A DNA stretch of 16,732 nt from Lachnospiraceae bacterium (GCA_017420605.1 JAFOIS010000160.1:1-16732), one strand, 5' to 3'. Numbered from the stretch's first letter, positions 1 through 7,322 are shown. Notes: a model not told the origin generated them from the sequence alone. Program-made: numbers and translations.

Positions 1-296
1 GGGATGTTCTTCGTCTTCGAATACTGGTCATACAGCAGTTCGACGGTACGTTTCTGCAGCGTCGAAAGTCCCTCGCTGTCGGCGGCCAGTTCCGAAAGCA
101 GCTCGATATAGTGGTCCGCGTGGGTCAGCCGGAAGATCTGGAGGGAGAGGAGAGAGACGTCTTCGCCGGCCTTTTCGATCCCTTCCTCCGGTGCGATGCA
201 TTCCATATCGAAATACGCGCGCCCCTCGCAGCGGCCGTAGATCTCGATCTCCTTCAGCAGTTCCTTAAGTTCCAGCCATTTTTCCTGATTCGTCAT
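1..296 (-). CDS. Carboxypeptidase, M32 family (N-terminal part, cut by window edge)
   Basis: About 98 N-terminal residues are present; the gene continues beyond base 1. The start ATG (294-296) follows an AGAAAGGAA ribosome binding site. The protein opens with an amphipathic helix, then the segment YGRCEGRAYFDMECIAPEEG, which resembles the N-terminus of M32 thermostable carboxypeptidases (typically a Y-x-x-A-x-x-L-x-x-WDMET-x-x-P pattern). A helical stretch and a KTKNIP segment follow, matching the family's K-K-I-P region. M32 enzymes are cytosolic metallo-carboxypeptidases of about 500 residues that trim C-terminal amino acids. The catalytic HExxH motif lies in the missing part, so activity cannot be judged. 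The gene lies 71 bases downstream of the TIGR04076 gene on the same strand with no obvious promoter between, so co-transcription is likely. A relative such as M3 oligoendopeptidase is less likely. Confidence 0.7.
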   Translation of the reverse strand, partial: MTNQEKWLELKELLKEIEIYGRCEGRAYFDMECIAPEEGIEKAGEDVSLLSLQIFRLTHADHYIELLSELAADSEGLSTLQKRTVELLYDQYSKTKNI

Positions 297-367
297 AGTA
301 TATTCCTTTCTGCCTGCCGCGTCTGCGGAACGTGCCCGCCGCGGCGTATTTACATATCTTTGTTCTG

Positions 368-685
368 TTACGGATCGATCCGCTCCAGCTTGAAGATGAC
401 CGGCCGGTAGCCGTCGGTGCAGCAGGTCACGAAGCACTTCTGGCCGCCGCGCGCCATGCCGTAGACCATGCGCTGAATATCTGCCCAGGCCCAGCCGCAG
501 AAGCCCTCCGGCATATCCCAGGGGCGTACGGGATCCGTTATATACTCATCCCCGATCTCAAAATGCGAGCACGGTGCCCAGTCCGCGGGGTTTGCGGCAT
601 AGCGTTCGACCATCTCCGGGTTGTACGTTTTCTTCATGACGGTGATCTTCACCGGATGCTGTTCGATTTTGAAATTCTCTGCCAT
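368..685 (-). CDS. TIGR04076 family protein
   Basis: A complete 105-residue protein. The start ATG has an AAAGGAGG site seven bases upstream. It shows the hallmarks of the small TIGR04076 family: an N-terminal VKITVMKKTYN strand, a C-x-x-F-E-I-G-D-E-Y-I segment, the core PEGFCGWAWADIQRMVYGMA, an ARGG turn, and the C-terminal CCTDGYRPVIFKLERI. The conserved cysteines (in the C-S-H-F region, the FCGWAW block and the CCTDG block) suggest metal or redox chemistry, but no function is established for the family. No signal peptide or membrane segment is visible. It is probably the first gene of a unit with the M32 peptidase downstream, driven by the extended -10 promoter at 715-723. The family assignment is firm; the role is unknown. 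Confidence 0.85.
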   Translation of the reverse strand: MAENFKIEQHPVKITVMKKTYNPEMVERYAANPADWAPCSHFEIGDEYITDPVRPWDMPEGFCGWAWADIQRMVYGMARGGQKCFVTCCTDGYRPVIFKLERIDP

Positions 686-714
686 GGCTCCTCCTTTCGC
701 GGATGCGCAGGAAC

Positions 715-723
715 ATTATAACA
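715..723 (-). promoter_or_regulatory. Extended -10 promoter for the TIGR04076 gene
   Basis: On the minus strand the sequence reads TGTTATAAT, a perfect extended -10 (TG, one base, TATAAT), about 30 bases upstream of the start codon. No good -35 box sits 16-18 bases further upstream, which fits extended -10 promoters that do not need one. Confidence 0.55.
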
Positions 724-796
724 TGAAGGCCGGACGGAAGATACAGAATCAGCGCGGACGGGATGGAAAATGGACGGCCGGAACCGGAAACGGCCG

Positions 797-817
797 CTTC
801 TTTCTGGCTTCTTTCTG
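797..817 (+). repeat. Tandem 11-bp repeat abutting the deoR-type promoter
   Basis: CTTCTTTCTG occurs at 797-806 and again at 808-817 with an 11-base period, directly before the TTGACA -35 box. It follows a small GC hairpin (CGGCCG at 775-780 and at 791-796). This could be a curved or protein-bound upstream element, or chance. Confidence 0.4.
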
Positions 818-845
818 TTGACAATGATATAAACCGTGTTATGAT
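818..845 (+). promoter_or_regulatory. Promoter of the DeoR-family regulator
   Basis: TTGACA at 818-823 is separated by 16 bases from TATGAT at 840-845, a strong SigA-type promoter. The -10 box lies inside the first TGTTAT repeat of the putative operator, so binding there should block transcription; autorepression is inferred. Confidence 0.75.
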
Positions 846-880
846 GTGTTATATCTAACGAAGATATTTCATATTTAACA
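837..880 (+). promoter_or_regulatory. Putative DeoR-family operator at its own promoter
   Basis: TGTTAT occurs at 837-842 and 847-852, exactly one helical turn apart. An inverted TTAACA lies at 875-880. The same TGTTAT-N4-TGTTAT arrangement recurs at the E2 promoter (1898-1932). The match in sequence, spacing and place relative to the promoter is the evidence that this is a shared operator. Confidence 0.55.
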
Positions 881-951
881 ATACATCTGCGCCGGCGGAA
901 GATGCGGCGGAATGAGCGCAGTTGGGACAGGTAAAGGATGGTGTAAGGATC

Positions 952-1788
952 ATGCGGAACGCACGGCAGAATGCGATACTGACCTATCTTGCCGAACACG
1001 GCGAGGCGAAAAATTCAGAGCTCCTTTCTCTTACGGAAGGCGTCTCCGCGATGACGCTGTGGCGGGATCTCGAGAAGCTGGAAGCGGAGGGGCTGATCAT
1101 GCGGTTCCGCGGCGGCGCGGCTTCCACCGTCGGCGGCAAGGGCGGCGAGGGACAGGAGATCAACTTCCTTCGGCGCGTGCGCCAGAATACCGACGCGAAG
1201 GAGAGCATCGCGGAGATCGCCGCATCGCTCATGCAGCCGGACCAGGCGTACTTCATGGATGCGGGAAGCACGGTCTATACCCTCGTGCATCACCTGCATT
1301 CCGGCAACTACAACTTCATCACGAGCGCGGTCAATATCGCCGCGGAGCTTGCAAAACACACGAATTACGACGTGACGATGCTCGGCGGGCAGGTCGGGAG
1401 CAATACGCTCTCGTGTTCCGGGCCGCAGACCGAGGAGATGCTGCGCGGCATCAACATCGATATCGCGATCATGGCGGCGTCCGGCTGGGCGCAGAGCACG
1501 GGTTTCACCTCGGGCCGTTACGCGGAAGCGCAGGTCAAGAAAATGGTCGTGGAGAAATCGGCCGTATCGGTCATGCTGATCGACGCGGAAAAGCTCGCGA
1601 AGCGTCATCCGTTCATCTTTGCGGAACTTTCGGATATCGACGCGCTGATCGGTGACGAGAACCTGCCCGAAGAATTCCGGTACGAATGCCGGCAGAGGGG
1701 GATCCTGGTCTTTACGCCGGACGACGGCCGTACGGCGGCGGAACGGGATGCGGCGTTCCGGGAACTGCTGGACAGAAAGCACGCCTGA
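952..1788 (+). CDS. DeoR-family transcriptional regulator
   Basis: A 278-residue protein with the classic DeoR layout. Residues 1-55 form a winged helix-turn-helix (RQNAILTYLAEHGEAKNSEL, then MTLWRDLEKLEAEG and a RFRGGA wing end). Residues about 75-235 form the sugar-phosphate-isomerase-like sensor domain, with DAGSTVYTL, SAVNIAAEL, LGGQVGSNTLS and a terminal DAEKLAK element typical of the family. Its ligand is normally a phosphorylated sugar or related metabolite; none can be named here. The start is placed at ATG 952 because MRNARQNAIL matches usual DeoR N-termini. An in-frame TTG at 922 would add ten residues. The nearest Shine-Dalgarno sequences are poorly spaced (AAAGGA 13 bases and AAGGAT 1-2 bases upstream), so the start is not certain. 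It sits directly before the dehydrogenase operon and shares operator-like repeats with it, so it is the likely local regulator. Confidence 0.88.
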   Translation: MRNARQNAILTYLAEHGEAKNSELLSLTEGVSAMTLWRDLEKLEAEGLIMRFRGGAASTVGGKGGEGQEINFLRRVRQNTDAKESIAEIAASLMQPDQAYFMDAGSTVYTLVHHLHSGNYNFITSAVNIAAELAKHTNYDVTMLGGQVGSNTLSCSGPQTEEMLRGINIDIAIMAASGWAQSTGFTSGRYAEAQVKKMVVEKSAVSVMLIDAEKLAKRHPFIFAELSDIDALIGDENLPEEFRYECRQRGILVFTPDDGRTAAERDAAFRELLDRKHA

Positions 1789-1850
1789 GTTCTAGCGCAC
1801 GGCGCCGATCCGGCGTCCATGCGTGAAAAAATATCGTGAAATAAATGAGA

Positions 1851-1864
1851 CAATGAAATCATTG
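1851..1864. repeat. Interrupted palindrome overlapping the -35 of the E2-E3-E1 promoter
   Basis: CAATGA (1851-1856), AA, TCATTG (1859-1864) is a perfect 6-bp inverted repeat. Its right arm overlaps the first bases of the TTGACA box (1862-1867). It could be a site for a second regulator, separate from the TGTTAT repeats downstream. Confidence 0.35.
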
Positions 1865-1890
1865 ACACTCCGCATGTTATCTGATATGAT
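1862..1890 (+). promoter_or_regulatory. Promoter of the 2-oxoacid dehydrogenase operon
   Basis: TTGACA at 1862-1867, a 17-base spacer, and TATGAT at 1885-1890 form a near-consensus SigA promoter. Transcription should start near 1897, giving a leader of about 70 bases that contains the operator repeats. Confidence 0.8.
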
Positions 1891-1897
1891 ACGAGTG

Positions 1898-1932
1898 TGT
1901 TATAAAATGTTATAATTTGTTAGTTTATAACA
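1898..1932 (+). promoter_or_regulatory. Putative DeoR-family operator of the dehydrogenase operon
   Basis: Three direct repeats start exactly ten bases apart: TGTTAT at 1898, TGTTAT at 1908 and TGTTAG at 1918. TTATAACA at 1925-1932 is the perfect inverse of TGTTATAA at 1908-1915. The block begins right at the expected transcription start, a typical roadblock position for a repressor. It matches the repeats at 837-852. Confidence 0.6.
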
Positions 1933-1969
1933 TTTCTATAGAAACAAGAATTTCCAGGGAGGAAAGAAC

Positions 1970-3325
1970 ATGGCAACAGCAATCATTATGCCCCGCAACG
2001 GCCAGTCGGTGGAATCCTGCATCATCACCAGCTGGAACAAGAAAGTCGGGGATGAAGTCCACGTCGGCGATATCCTTTTTGCCTACGAGACCGACAAGTC
2101 TTCCTTCGAAGAGGAAGCGAAGATGGACGGCACGCTTCTTGCGATCCTGCATGAAGAAGGCGACGACGTGCCGTGCCTTGAAAATGTATGCGTGATCGGC
2201 GCCCCGGGCGAAGACATTTCCGAATTCACGGGCGGCGCGGCAGCGGCCCCGGCCGCGGAAGAGGCTCCGAAGGCGGAAGCGGCTTCGGCGCCGGTTCCCG
2301 AAAAAGAAGCGGCTCCGGCGGCGAAAGCGACCGCGGAAAAGGCTGTCGGCGTTTCTCCGCGCGCACGCAATACGGCGGCACGCCTCGGCGTTGACCTTGC
2401 GAACGTGACCCCGACCGGACCGAACGGCCGTATCATCGAAAGAGACGTCCTGGCGGCGGAGAAGAGCACTTCCGCGGCCCTGAAGGCGGGCGTACCGGCC
2501 GGCGTTACCGGCACGGGCCTCGGCGGACGCATCACCACGGCGGATATCGAGAACGCGAAGAACGCGCCGAAGGCGGCGGAAGCTGCTCCGGCTGCGGCAC
2601 CCGCGGCAGCGGCAGCGCCGGCATCCGTCGGCTACCGCGACGAGAAGATCACGCGCATGCGTTCGATCATCGGCAAGTCCATGAAGAAGTCGCTGCAGGA
2701 GATCCCGCAGCTTACGCATATGATGTCCTACGACACCACGCAGATCGCCGCGTTCCGCGCCGCCCTCAAGGCGGCTCCGGAGACGCTCGGCCTGCCGAAG
2801 ATCACGATCAACGACATCGTCCTCTTCGCGGTATCGAGAGTCCTTTTGAATCATCCGGCGCTCAATGCGAATACGATCGACGAGAACACGATGCGCTTCT
2901 TCGACCACGTCCATCTCGGCATGGCCGTCGATACGCCGCGCGGACTCATGGTCCCGACGATCTTCAACGCGGACCAGAAGTCGCTTGCGGAGATCGCCGT
3001 CGAGGCGAAGGAACTGGCCGCGAAGTGCCAGGAAGGCTCGATCAGCCCGGATCTCCTTTCCGGCGCGAGCTTCACGGTATCGAACGTCGGCACGATGGGC
3101 GTCGAGTACTTCACGCCTGTCATCAACCCGCCGCAGACCGGCATCCTCGGTGTGGGCGGCATGACCGACCGCATCAAGGTCGTGGACGGCGCGGTGAAGC
3201 CGTACAAGGCAATGGGCCTGTCGCTTTCCTTCGACCATGCCGCGATCGACGGCGCCGGCGCCGCGAAGTTCCTCAAGGAACTTGCGACCGCGCTCGAAAA
3301 CTTCCAGTCCCTGCTTGCAAAATAA
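1970..3325 (+). CDS. 2-oxoacid dehydrogenase E2: dihydrolipoamide acyltransferase
   Basis: A complete 451-residue E2 core enzyme. Residues 1-80 form one lipoyl domain with the lipoylation site at Lys43 in the ETDKSSFE turn. An Ala/Glu/Pro-rich flexible linker follows (about 88-125). Residues 128-163 form a peripheral-subunit-binding domain (SPRARNTAARLGVDL to NGRIIERDV). A half copy of such a domain (GVTGTGLGGRITTADIENA, about 178-196) and a second Ala/Pro linker come next. The catalytic domain runs from about 223 to 451 and carries the active-site FDHAAIDG (His423, Asp427). The enzyme transfers an acyl group from lipoyl-lysine to CoA and forms the core of the complex. The substrate (pyruvate, acetoin or another 2-oxoacid) cannot be fixed from sequence; pyruvate is the default. 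The start has a GGGAGGAAAG ribosome site. It is first in an E2-E3-E1 operon, an unusual order. Confidence 0.93.
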   Translation: MATAIIMPRNGQSVESCIITSWNKKVGDEVHVGDILFAYETDKSSFEEEAKMDGTLLAILHEEGDDVPCLENVCVIGAPGEDISEFTGGAAAAPAAEEAPKAEAASAPVPEKEAAPAAKATAEKAVGVSPRARNTAARLGVDLANVTPTGPNGRIIERDVLAAEKSTSAALKAGVPAGVTGTGLGGRITTADIENAKNAPKAAEAAPAAAPAAAAAPASVGYRDEKITRMRSIIGKSMKKSLQEIPQLTHMMSYDTTQIAAFRAALKAAPETLGLPKITINDIVLFAVSRVLLNHPALNANTIDENTMRFFDHVHLGMAVDTPRGLMVPTIFNADQKSLAEIAVEAKELAAKCQEGSISPDLLSGASFTVSNVGTMGVEYFTPVINPPQTGILGVGGMTDRIKVVDGAVKPYKAMGLSLSFDHAAIDGAGAAKFLKELATALENFQSLLAK

Positions 3326-3337
3326 GAAAAACACGAA

Positions 3338-3366
3338 GCCGGAAGGGGCATCGGGCCCCTTCCGGC
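3338..3366 (+). other. Perfect 12-bp intercistronic hairpin between E2 and E3
   Basis: GCCGGAAGGGGC at 3338-3349 pairs perfectly with GCCCCTTCCGGC at 3355-3366 around a five-base loop. On the plus strand no T-run follows, so it is not a normal terminator there. It may protect or process the upstream mRNA and so set the E2 to E3/E1 ratio. Read on the minus strand it is followed by T-rich sequence, but no minus-strand gene needs it. Confidence 0.7.
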
Positions 3367-3390
3367 GCGTGATGAAGAGAGGATAATACT

Positions 3391-4752
3391 ATGGCATATG
3401 ATGTGATCGTACTCGGCGGCGGCCCCGGCGGATATTCGGCGGCCGAAAAAGCCGGCGCGGCGGGCCTTAAGACCGTCTGCATCGAAGGACGCGCCTACGG
3501 CGGAACCTGCCTTAACGAAGGCTGCATCCCGACCAAGGCGCTTCTGTACTCCGGAAAAATGTATGTGCACGCGAAGGAAGACGTCTACGGTGTGCACGCG
3601 GAAAACGTCACCATTGACCACAACGCCGTCATCGACCGCAAGAACAAGGTCGTGAAGACCCTGGTCTCCGGCGTCGAGGCGACGCTGAAGTCGAAAAAGG
3701 TCGAGATGGTGAAGGAATACGGCAAGGTCGTCGGCAAAGGCGCCGAGGGTTATCTTGTCGAAGCCGGCGGAAAGACCTACGAGGGCAAGAACCTCATTAT
3801 CGCGACCGGCTCGGTCTGCGCGATCATCCCGATCCCGGGCCTTAAGGAAGGCCTGGCCTCCGGTTACGTGCTTACGAACCGCGAACTCCTCGACATGCGC
3901 GAACTGCCGAAGAAGCTTGTTGTCCTGGGCGGCGGCGTCATCGGCCTCGAGATGGCGACGTATCTTGCGATGGTCGGCGTGGACATCACGATCATCGAAA
4001 TGCTGGACCACATCGCCGGCAATACCGATAAGGATCTCGTAAAGGATCTGCAGAAGAGCTGCGAGAAGATGGGCATGCACTTCATCCTCAAAGCGAAGGT
4101 CACCGAAGTGAAGGCCGACCGCGTCGTTTACGAGAAGGACGGCAAGACAATGGAAGCCGAAGCCGACAAGGTCCTCCTTTCCATCGGCCGCCGCGCGAAC
4201 ACGAAGGACGTGGGTCTCGAGAACATCGGCGTGGAGATGAACCGCGGCGCGGTCGTCACCGACGAGCATATGAAGACCAACGTCCCGAACGTCTACGCGA
4301 TCGGCGACGTCAACGCGAAGATCATGCTGGCGCACGTAGCGTACCGCGAGGCGGACGTTGCGGTGAACAACATCCTCGGCATAAAGGATGTCATGCGTTA
4401 CAACGCTGTCCCGTCCGTCATCTACACGCTGCCGGAGCTGTCCTCCGTCGGTGAGACCGAAGAGAGCGCGAAGGCGAAGGGGATCGACGTCCGCGTCATC
4501 AAGCTGCCGATGTCCTATTCGGGCCGGTTCCTGGTCGAGAACGAAGGCGTACGCGGCACGATGAAGCTCGTCTTCAACAAGAAGTACGACACCCTCATCG
4601 GCGCGCAGTTCCTGTGCAACTACTCGTCGGAATTTGTGGCGATCTGCGCGGGATACATTGAAATGGAGCTGACCGCAAAGGATATCCAGCAGATCATCAT
4701 GCCGCATCCGACCGTGGCCGAGATTATCCGCGAAGCTGTGAATCAGTACTGA
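3391..4752 (+). CDS. lpdA: 2-oxoacid dehydrogenase E3: dihydrolipoamide dehydrogenase
   Basis: A complete 453-residue flavoprotein disulfide reductase. The N-terminal FAD fold carries GGGPGG (residues 9-14). The redox-active pair is Cys40/Cys45 in GGTCLNEGCIPTKAL. The NAD-binding fold has VVLGGGVIGLE (about 177-187), a second FAD contact is YAIGDV (302-307), and the C-terminal catalytic His439/Glu444 lie in HPTVAE. It reoxidises the dihydrolipoyl group of E2 and passes electrons to NAD+. The length is normal for E3 and there is no N-terminal lipoyl domain. The start ATG has a GAGAGG site eight bases upstream. It follows E2 by 65 bases, with a stable hairpin between, and precedes the fused E1 by 26 bases; all three should be on one transcript. 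Confidence 0.95.
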   Translation: MAYDVIVLGGGPGGYSAAEKAGAAGLKTVCIEGRAYGGTCLNEGCIPTKALLYSGKMYVHAKEDVYGVHAENVTIDHNAVIDRKNKVVKTLVSGVEATLKSKKVEMVKEYGKVVGKGAEGYLVEAGGKTYEGKNLIIATGSVCAIIPIPGLKEGLASGYVLTNRELLDMRELPKKLVVLGGGVIGLEMATYLAMVGVDITIIEMLDHIAGNTDKDLVKDLQKSCEKMGMHFILKAKVTEVKADRVVYEKDGKTMEAEADKVLLSIGRRANTKDVGLENIGVEMNRGAVVTDEHMKTNVPNVYAIGDVNAKIMLAHVAYREADVAVNNILGIKDVMRYNAVPSVIYTLPELSSVGETEESAKAKGIDVRVIKLPMSYSGRFLVENEGVRGTMKLVFNKKYDTLIGAQFLCNYSSEFVAICAGYIEMELTAKDIQQIIMPHPTVAEIIREAVNQY

Positions 4753-4778
4753 TTACTTAAATAAATAAGGAGAACGAT

Positions 4779-7244
4779 ATGTCAAAACAGGTATACGTAG
4801 ATCCGAAGGCAACGCGCGCGCCGCGCACCATCACCTTCGCGGATATCGACGTCAACAAGTACCAGAAGGCCGTTAAGGACGAGCTCGGGAACATCCCGAA
4901 CGCCGACCTGGTCCAGATCTACAAGGACATGCTCTATGTCCGCGAGTTCGAGACCATGATCCAGAATATCAAGCAGACCGGCGCGTATCAGGGCACGGAA
5001 TACAACCATCCGGGTCCGGCGCACCTTGGCATCGGCCAGGAAGCCGCGTATGTCGGCCAGGCGTATCTGCTTACCACCGACGACTATTCCTTCGGTTCGC
5101 ACAGAAGCCACGGCGAGATCATTGCCCGTGCGATGCGCGCGGTCGAGACGCTTCCGGAAGACAAGCTCCTTGAAATCATGAAGGGCTTCGACGGCGGCAA
5201 GATCATGAAGGTCATCGGCGACTCTTCGGACGACATCCGCATGGTCGGCCGCAACTTCGTCCTTTACGGGATGACGGCGGAGACCTTCGGCCGCGAGAAC
5301 GGCTTCAACCGCGGGCTCGGCGGCTCTATGCACGCGTTCTTCACCCCGTTCGGCGTCTATCCGAACAACGCCATTGTCGGCGGTTCCGGCCCGATCGCGC
5401 CCGGTGCCGCGCTCTATAAGCTCTCCAACCGGAAGCCCGGCATCGTCGTCTGCAACATCGGCGACGGTTCCCTTGCCTGCGGTCCCGTCTGGGAAGGCAT
5501 GGTCTTCTCGACGATGGATCAGATCCGCGAGCTGTGGGGCGACGAGTTCACCGGTATGCCGATCCTCTTCAACATCTGGAACAACAGCTACGCGATGGGC
5601 GGACAGCCGGTCGGCGAGACCATGGGCATGCACGACCACGCCAGGATCGGCGCGGGCCTTATGCCGAACGAGCTGCACGCGGAGAAGATCGACGGCTACA
5701 ATCCGCTGGCCGTCATCGACGCCTACAGAAGGAAGAAGGACATCGTCAAGGAAGACGGCCCGGTCCTCTTCGATATCGTGACCTACCGTTATTCGGGACA
5801 TTCCCCGTCCGACGCTTCCACGTACCGCACCAAGGAAGAGATCGAAGCCTGGGAGAAGGAAGATTCGATCGAAGCCTATGGCAAACAGCTGATCGAAGCC
5901 GGCCTTGCGACCGAGGCGGACCTCGGCGACATGAAGGCGGCTGTCACGGAAGACATGCATCGCAACATGAAGCTCGCGATCGACGAGAAGATCTCCCCGC
6001 GTATCGACGTGTTCGGCAAGACCCCGAACGCGATCGGCGACCTGATGTTCTCGAACCAGGAAGTCAGAAGCTTCGATACGACCCGCAAGGCGGAAGTCAA
6101 TATGCCGTATGAAGAGTCCCCGCGTGCCGTGATGTTCGCGAAGAAGGAACGCAAGGGCATCGACGAGAAGGGCAACCTTGTCGGCAAGAACAAGGTCTAT
6201 CAGATCCGTGACGCGCTGGCAGAACCGATCCTGAAGAAGTTCTACGAGGATCCGACCCTCATCGCCTTCGGCGAAGACGTCCGTGACTGGGGCGGCGCCT
6301 ATGCGGTATACCGCGGCTTTACGGAAACGATCCCGTATCACCGCTTCTTCAACTCCCCGATCTCGGAAGCCGCCATCGTCGGCGCCGGCGTCGGCTATGC
6401 CATGAGCGGCGGCCGCGCGGTCGTGGAGATCATGTATGCCGACTTCCTCGGCCGTGCCGGCGACGAGCTCTTCAACCAGCTCTCCAAGTGGCAGGCCATG
6501 AGCGCCGGCGTGCTGAAGATGCCGGTCGTTGTCCGTATGTCCGTCGGCTCCAAGTACGGCGCGCAGCATTCGCAGGACTGGTCCGCGCTCTGCGCCCATA
6601 TTCCGGGCCTCAAGGTCGTGTTCCCGGCCACCCCGTACGACGCGAAGGGCCTTATGCAGTCCGCGATCAACGGCACGGATCCGGTCATCTTCTTCGAGAG
6701 CCAGCGGATCTATGACTACGGTGAGAGATTCCATCTCGAAGGCGTACCGGAAGCCGAGTACGAGATCCCGATCGGCGAGCCGGATGTCAAGCGCGAAGGG
6801 AGCGACGTCACGATCCTTTCGATCGGCGCGACCCTCTACCGCGTGGTCGAGGCGGCGGATATCCTGAAGGAGAAGTACGGCATTTCCGCCGAGATCATCG
6901 ACGCCCGTTCGCTGGTACCGTTCAACTACGAGAAAGTCATCGAGTCCGTCAAGAAGACCGGCCGCATCATCGTCACCGGCGATGCCTGCGAGCGCAACTC
7001 CTTCATGCGGAACCTGGCCTCCAACATCACCGAGCTGGCCTTCGATTACCTCGATGCCCCGCCGGTCGTCGTCGGCGCGAAGGACTGGATCACCCCGGCC
7101 CACGAGCTCGAGAAGTGCTTCTTCCCGCAGCCGAGCTGGATCATCGATGCGATCCACGAACGCCTGCTTCCGATCCCGGGTTATGTACCGAGCCACAACT
7201 GCACGACGCTCGAACAGATCCGCGAAAACGCCGCCGGCGTATAA
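4779..7244 (+). CDS. 2-oxoacid dehydrogenase E1, fused alpha and beta subunits (TPP-dependent)
   Basis: One 821-residue protein holds both E1 subunits. Residues about 40-410 are the alpha half: SHRSHGE (107-113), GGSMHAF, the thiamine-diphosphate motif starting at GDGS (228-231) and ending at NNSYAMGG (268-275), and the loop GHSPSD (340-345) that corresponds to the phosphorylation loop of pyruvate dehydrogenase. Residues about 411-470 are a linker. Residues about 471-800 are the beta half: IAFGEDV, the cofactor-contacting Glu530 in PISEAAIVG, His597 in AQHSQDW, and the C-terminal transketolase-like fold. It decarboxylates a 2-oxoacid and acylates the E2 lipoyl group. The GDG-to-NN distance is about ten residues longer than the usual ~30. 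A TAAGGAG site precedes the ATG. Fused E1 proteins exist in other bacteria; the substrate here is not determinable, with pyruvate most likely. Confidence 0.92.
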   Translation: MSKQVYVDPKATRAPRTITFADIDVNKYQKAVKDELGNIPNADLVQIYKDMLYVREFETMIQNIKQTGAYQGTEYNHPGPAHLGIGQEAAYVGQAYLLTTDDYSFGSHRSHGEIIARAMRAVETLPEDKLLEIMKGFDGGKIMKVIGDSSDDIRMVGRNFVLYGMTAETFGRENGFNRGLGGSMHAFFTPFGVYPNNAIVGGSGPIAPGAALYKLSNRKPGIVVCNIGDGSLACGPVWEGMVFSTMDQIRELWGDEFTGMPILFNIWNNSYAMGGQPVGETMGMHDHARIGAGLMPNELHAEKIDGYNPLAVIDAYRRKKDIVKEDGPVLFDIVTYRYSGHSPSDASTYRTKEEIEAWEKEDSIEAYGKQLIEAGLATEADLGDMKAAVTEDMHRNMKLAIDEKISPRIDVFGKTPNAIGDLMFSNQEVRSFDTTRKAEVNMPYEESPRAVMFAKKERKGIDEKGNLVGKNKVYQIRDALAEPILKKFYEDPTLIAFGEDVRDWGGAYAVYRGFTETIPYHRFFNSPISEAAIVGAGVGYAMSGGRAVVEIMYADFLGRAGDELFNQLSKWQAMSAGVLKMPVVVRMSVGSKYGAQHSQDWSALCAHIPGLKVVFPATPYDAKGLMQSAINGTDPVIFFESQRIYDYGERFHLEGVPEAEYEIPIGEPDVKREGSDVTILSIGATLYRVVEAADILKEKYGISAEIIDARSLVPFNYEKVIESVKKTGRIIVTGDACERNSFMRNLASNITELAFDYLDAPPVVVGAKDWITPAHELEKCFFPQPSWIIDAIHERLLPIPGYVPSHNCTTLEQIRENAAGV

Positions 7245-7262
7245 CGGAAAAGATCTATAAGA

Positions 7263-7300
7263 TACAAAGCGGCCCCGGAGCTATCCGGGGCCGTTTTGTA
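7263..7300. terminator. Bidirectional terminator between the E1 gene and the GPH transporter gene
   Basis: CGGCCCCGGA at 7270-7279 pairs with TCCGGGGCCG at 7284-7293 around a GCTA loop. The flanks TACAAAG and TTTTGTA extend the pairing (one G-U) to about 17 bp. A TTTT run follows on the plus strand and TTTGTA on the minus strand. It lies between two convergent genes and can serve both. Confidence 0.88.
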
Positions 7301-7322
7301 CGCAGTGGCAGGACGGCAGGGA

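Noticed and set aside
912..1655. ATG at 912 opening a 247-codon frame overlapping the DeoR gene
   Set aside because: The frame is an Arg-rich shadow; the overlapping frame from 952 has a complete DeoR domain structure.
1795..1830. GC hairpin after the DeoR gene (GGCGCCG/CGGCGTC)
   Set aside because: The stem is only seven pairs with one G-U, and it is followed by A-rich rather than T-rich sequence on the plus strand, so it does not qualify as a terminator.
1925..3334. Long open frames opposite the E2, E3, E1, MtmB-like and permease genes
   Set aside because: They are antisense shadows caused by GC-rich third codon positions. They have Arg/Asp/His-rich low-complexity translations, no ribosome sites and no recognisable domains, while the opposite strand carries clear families.
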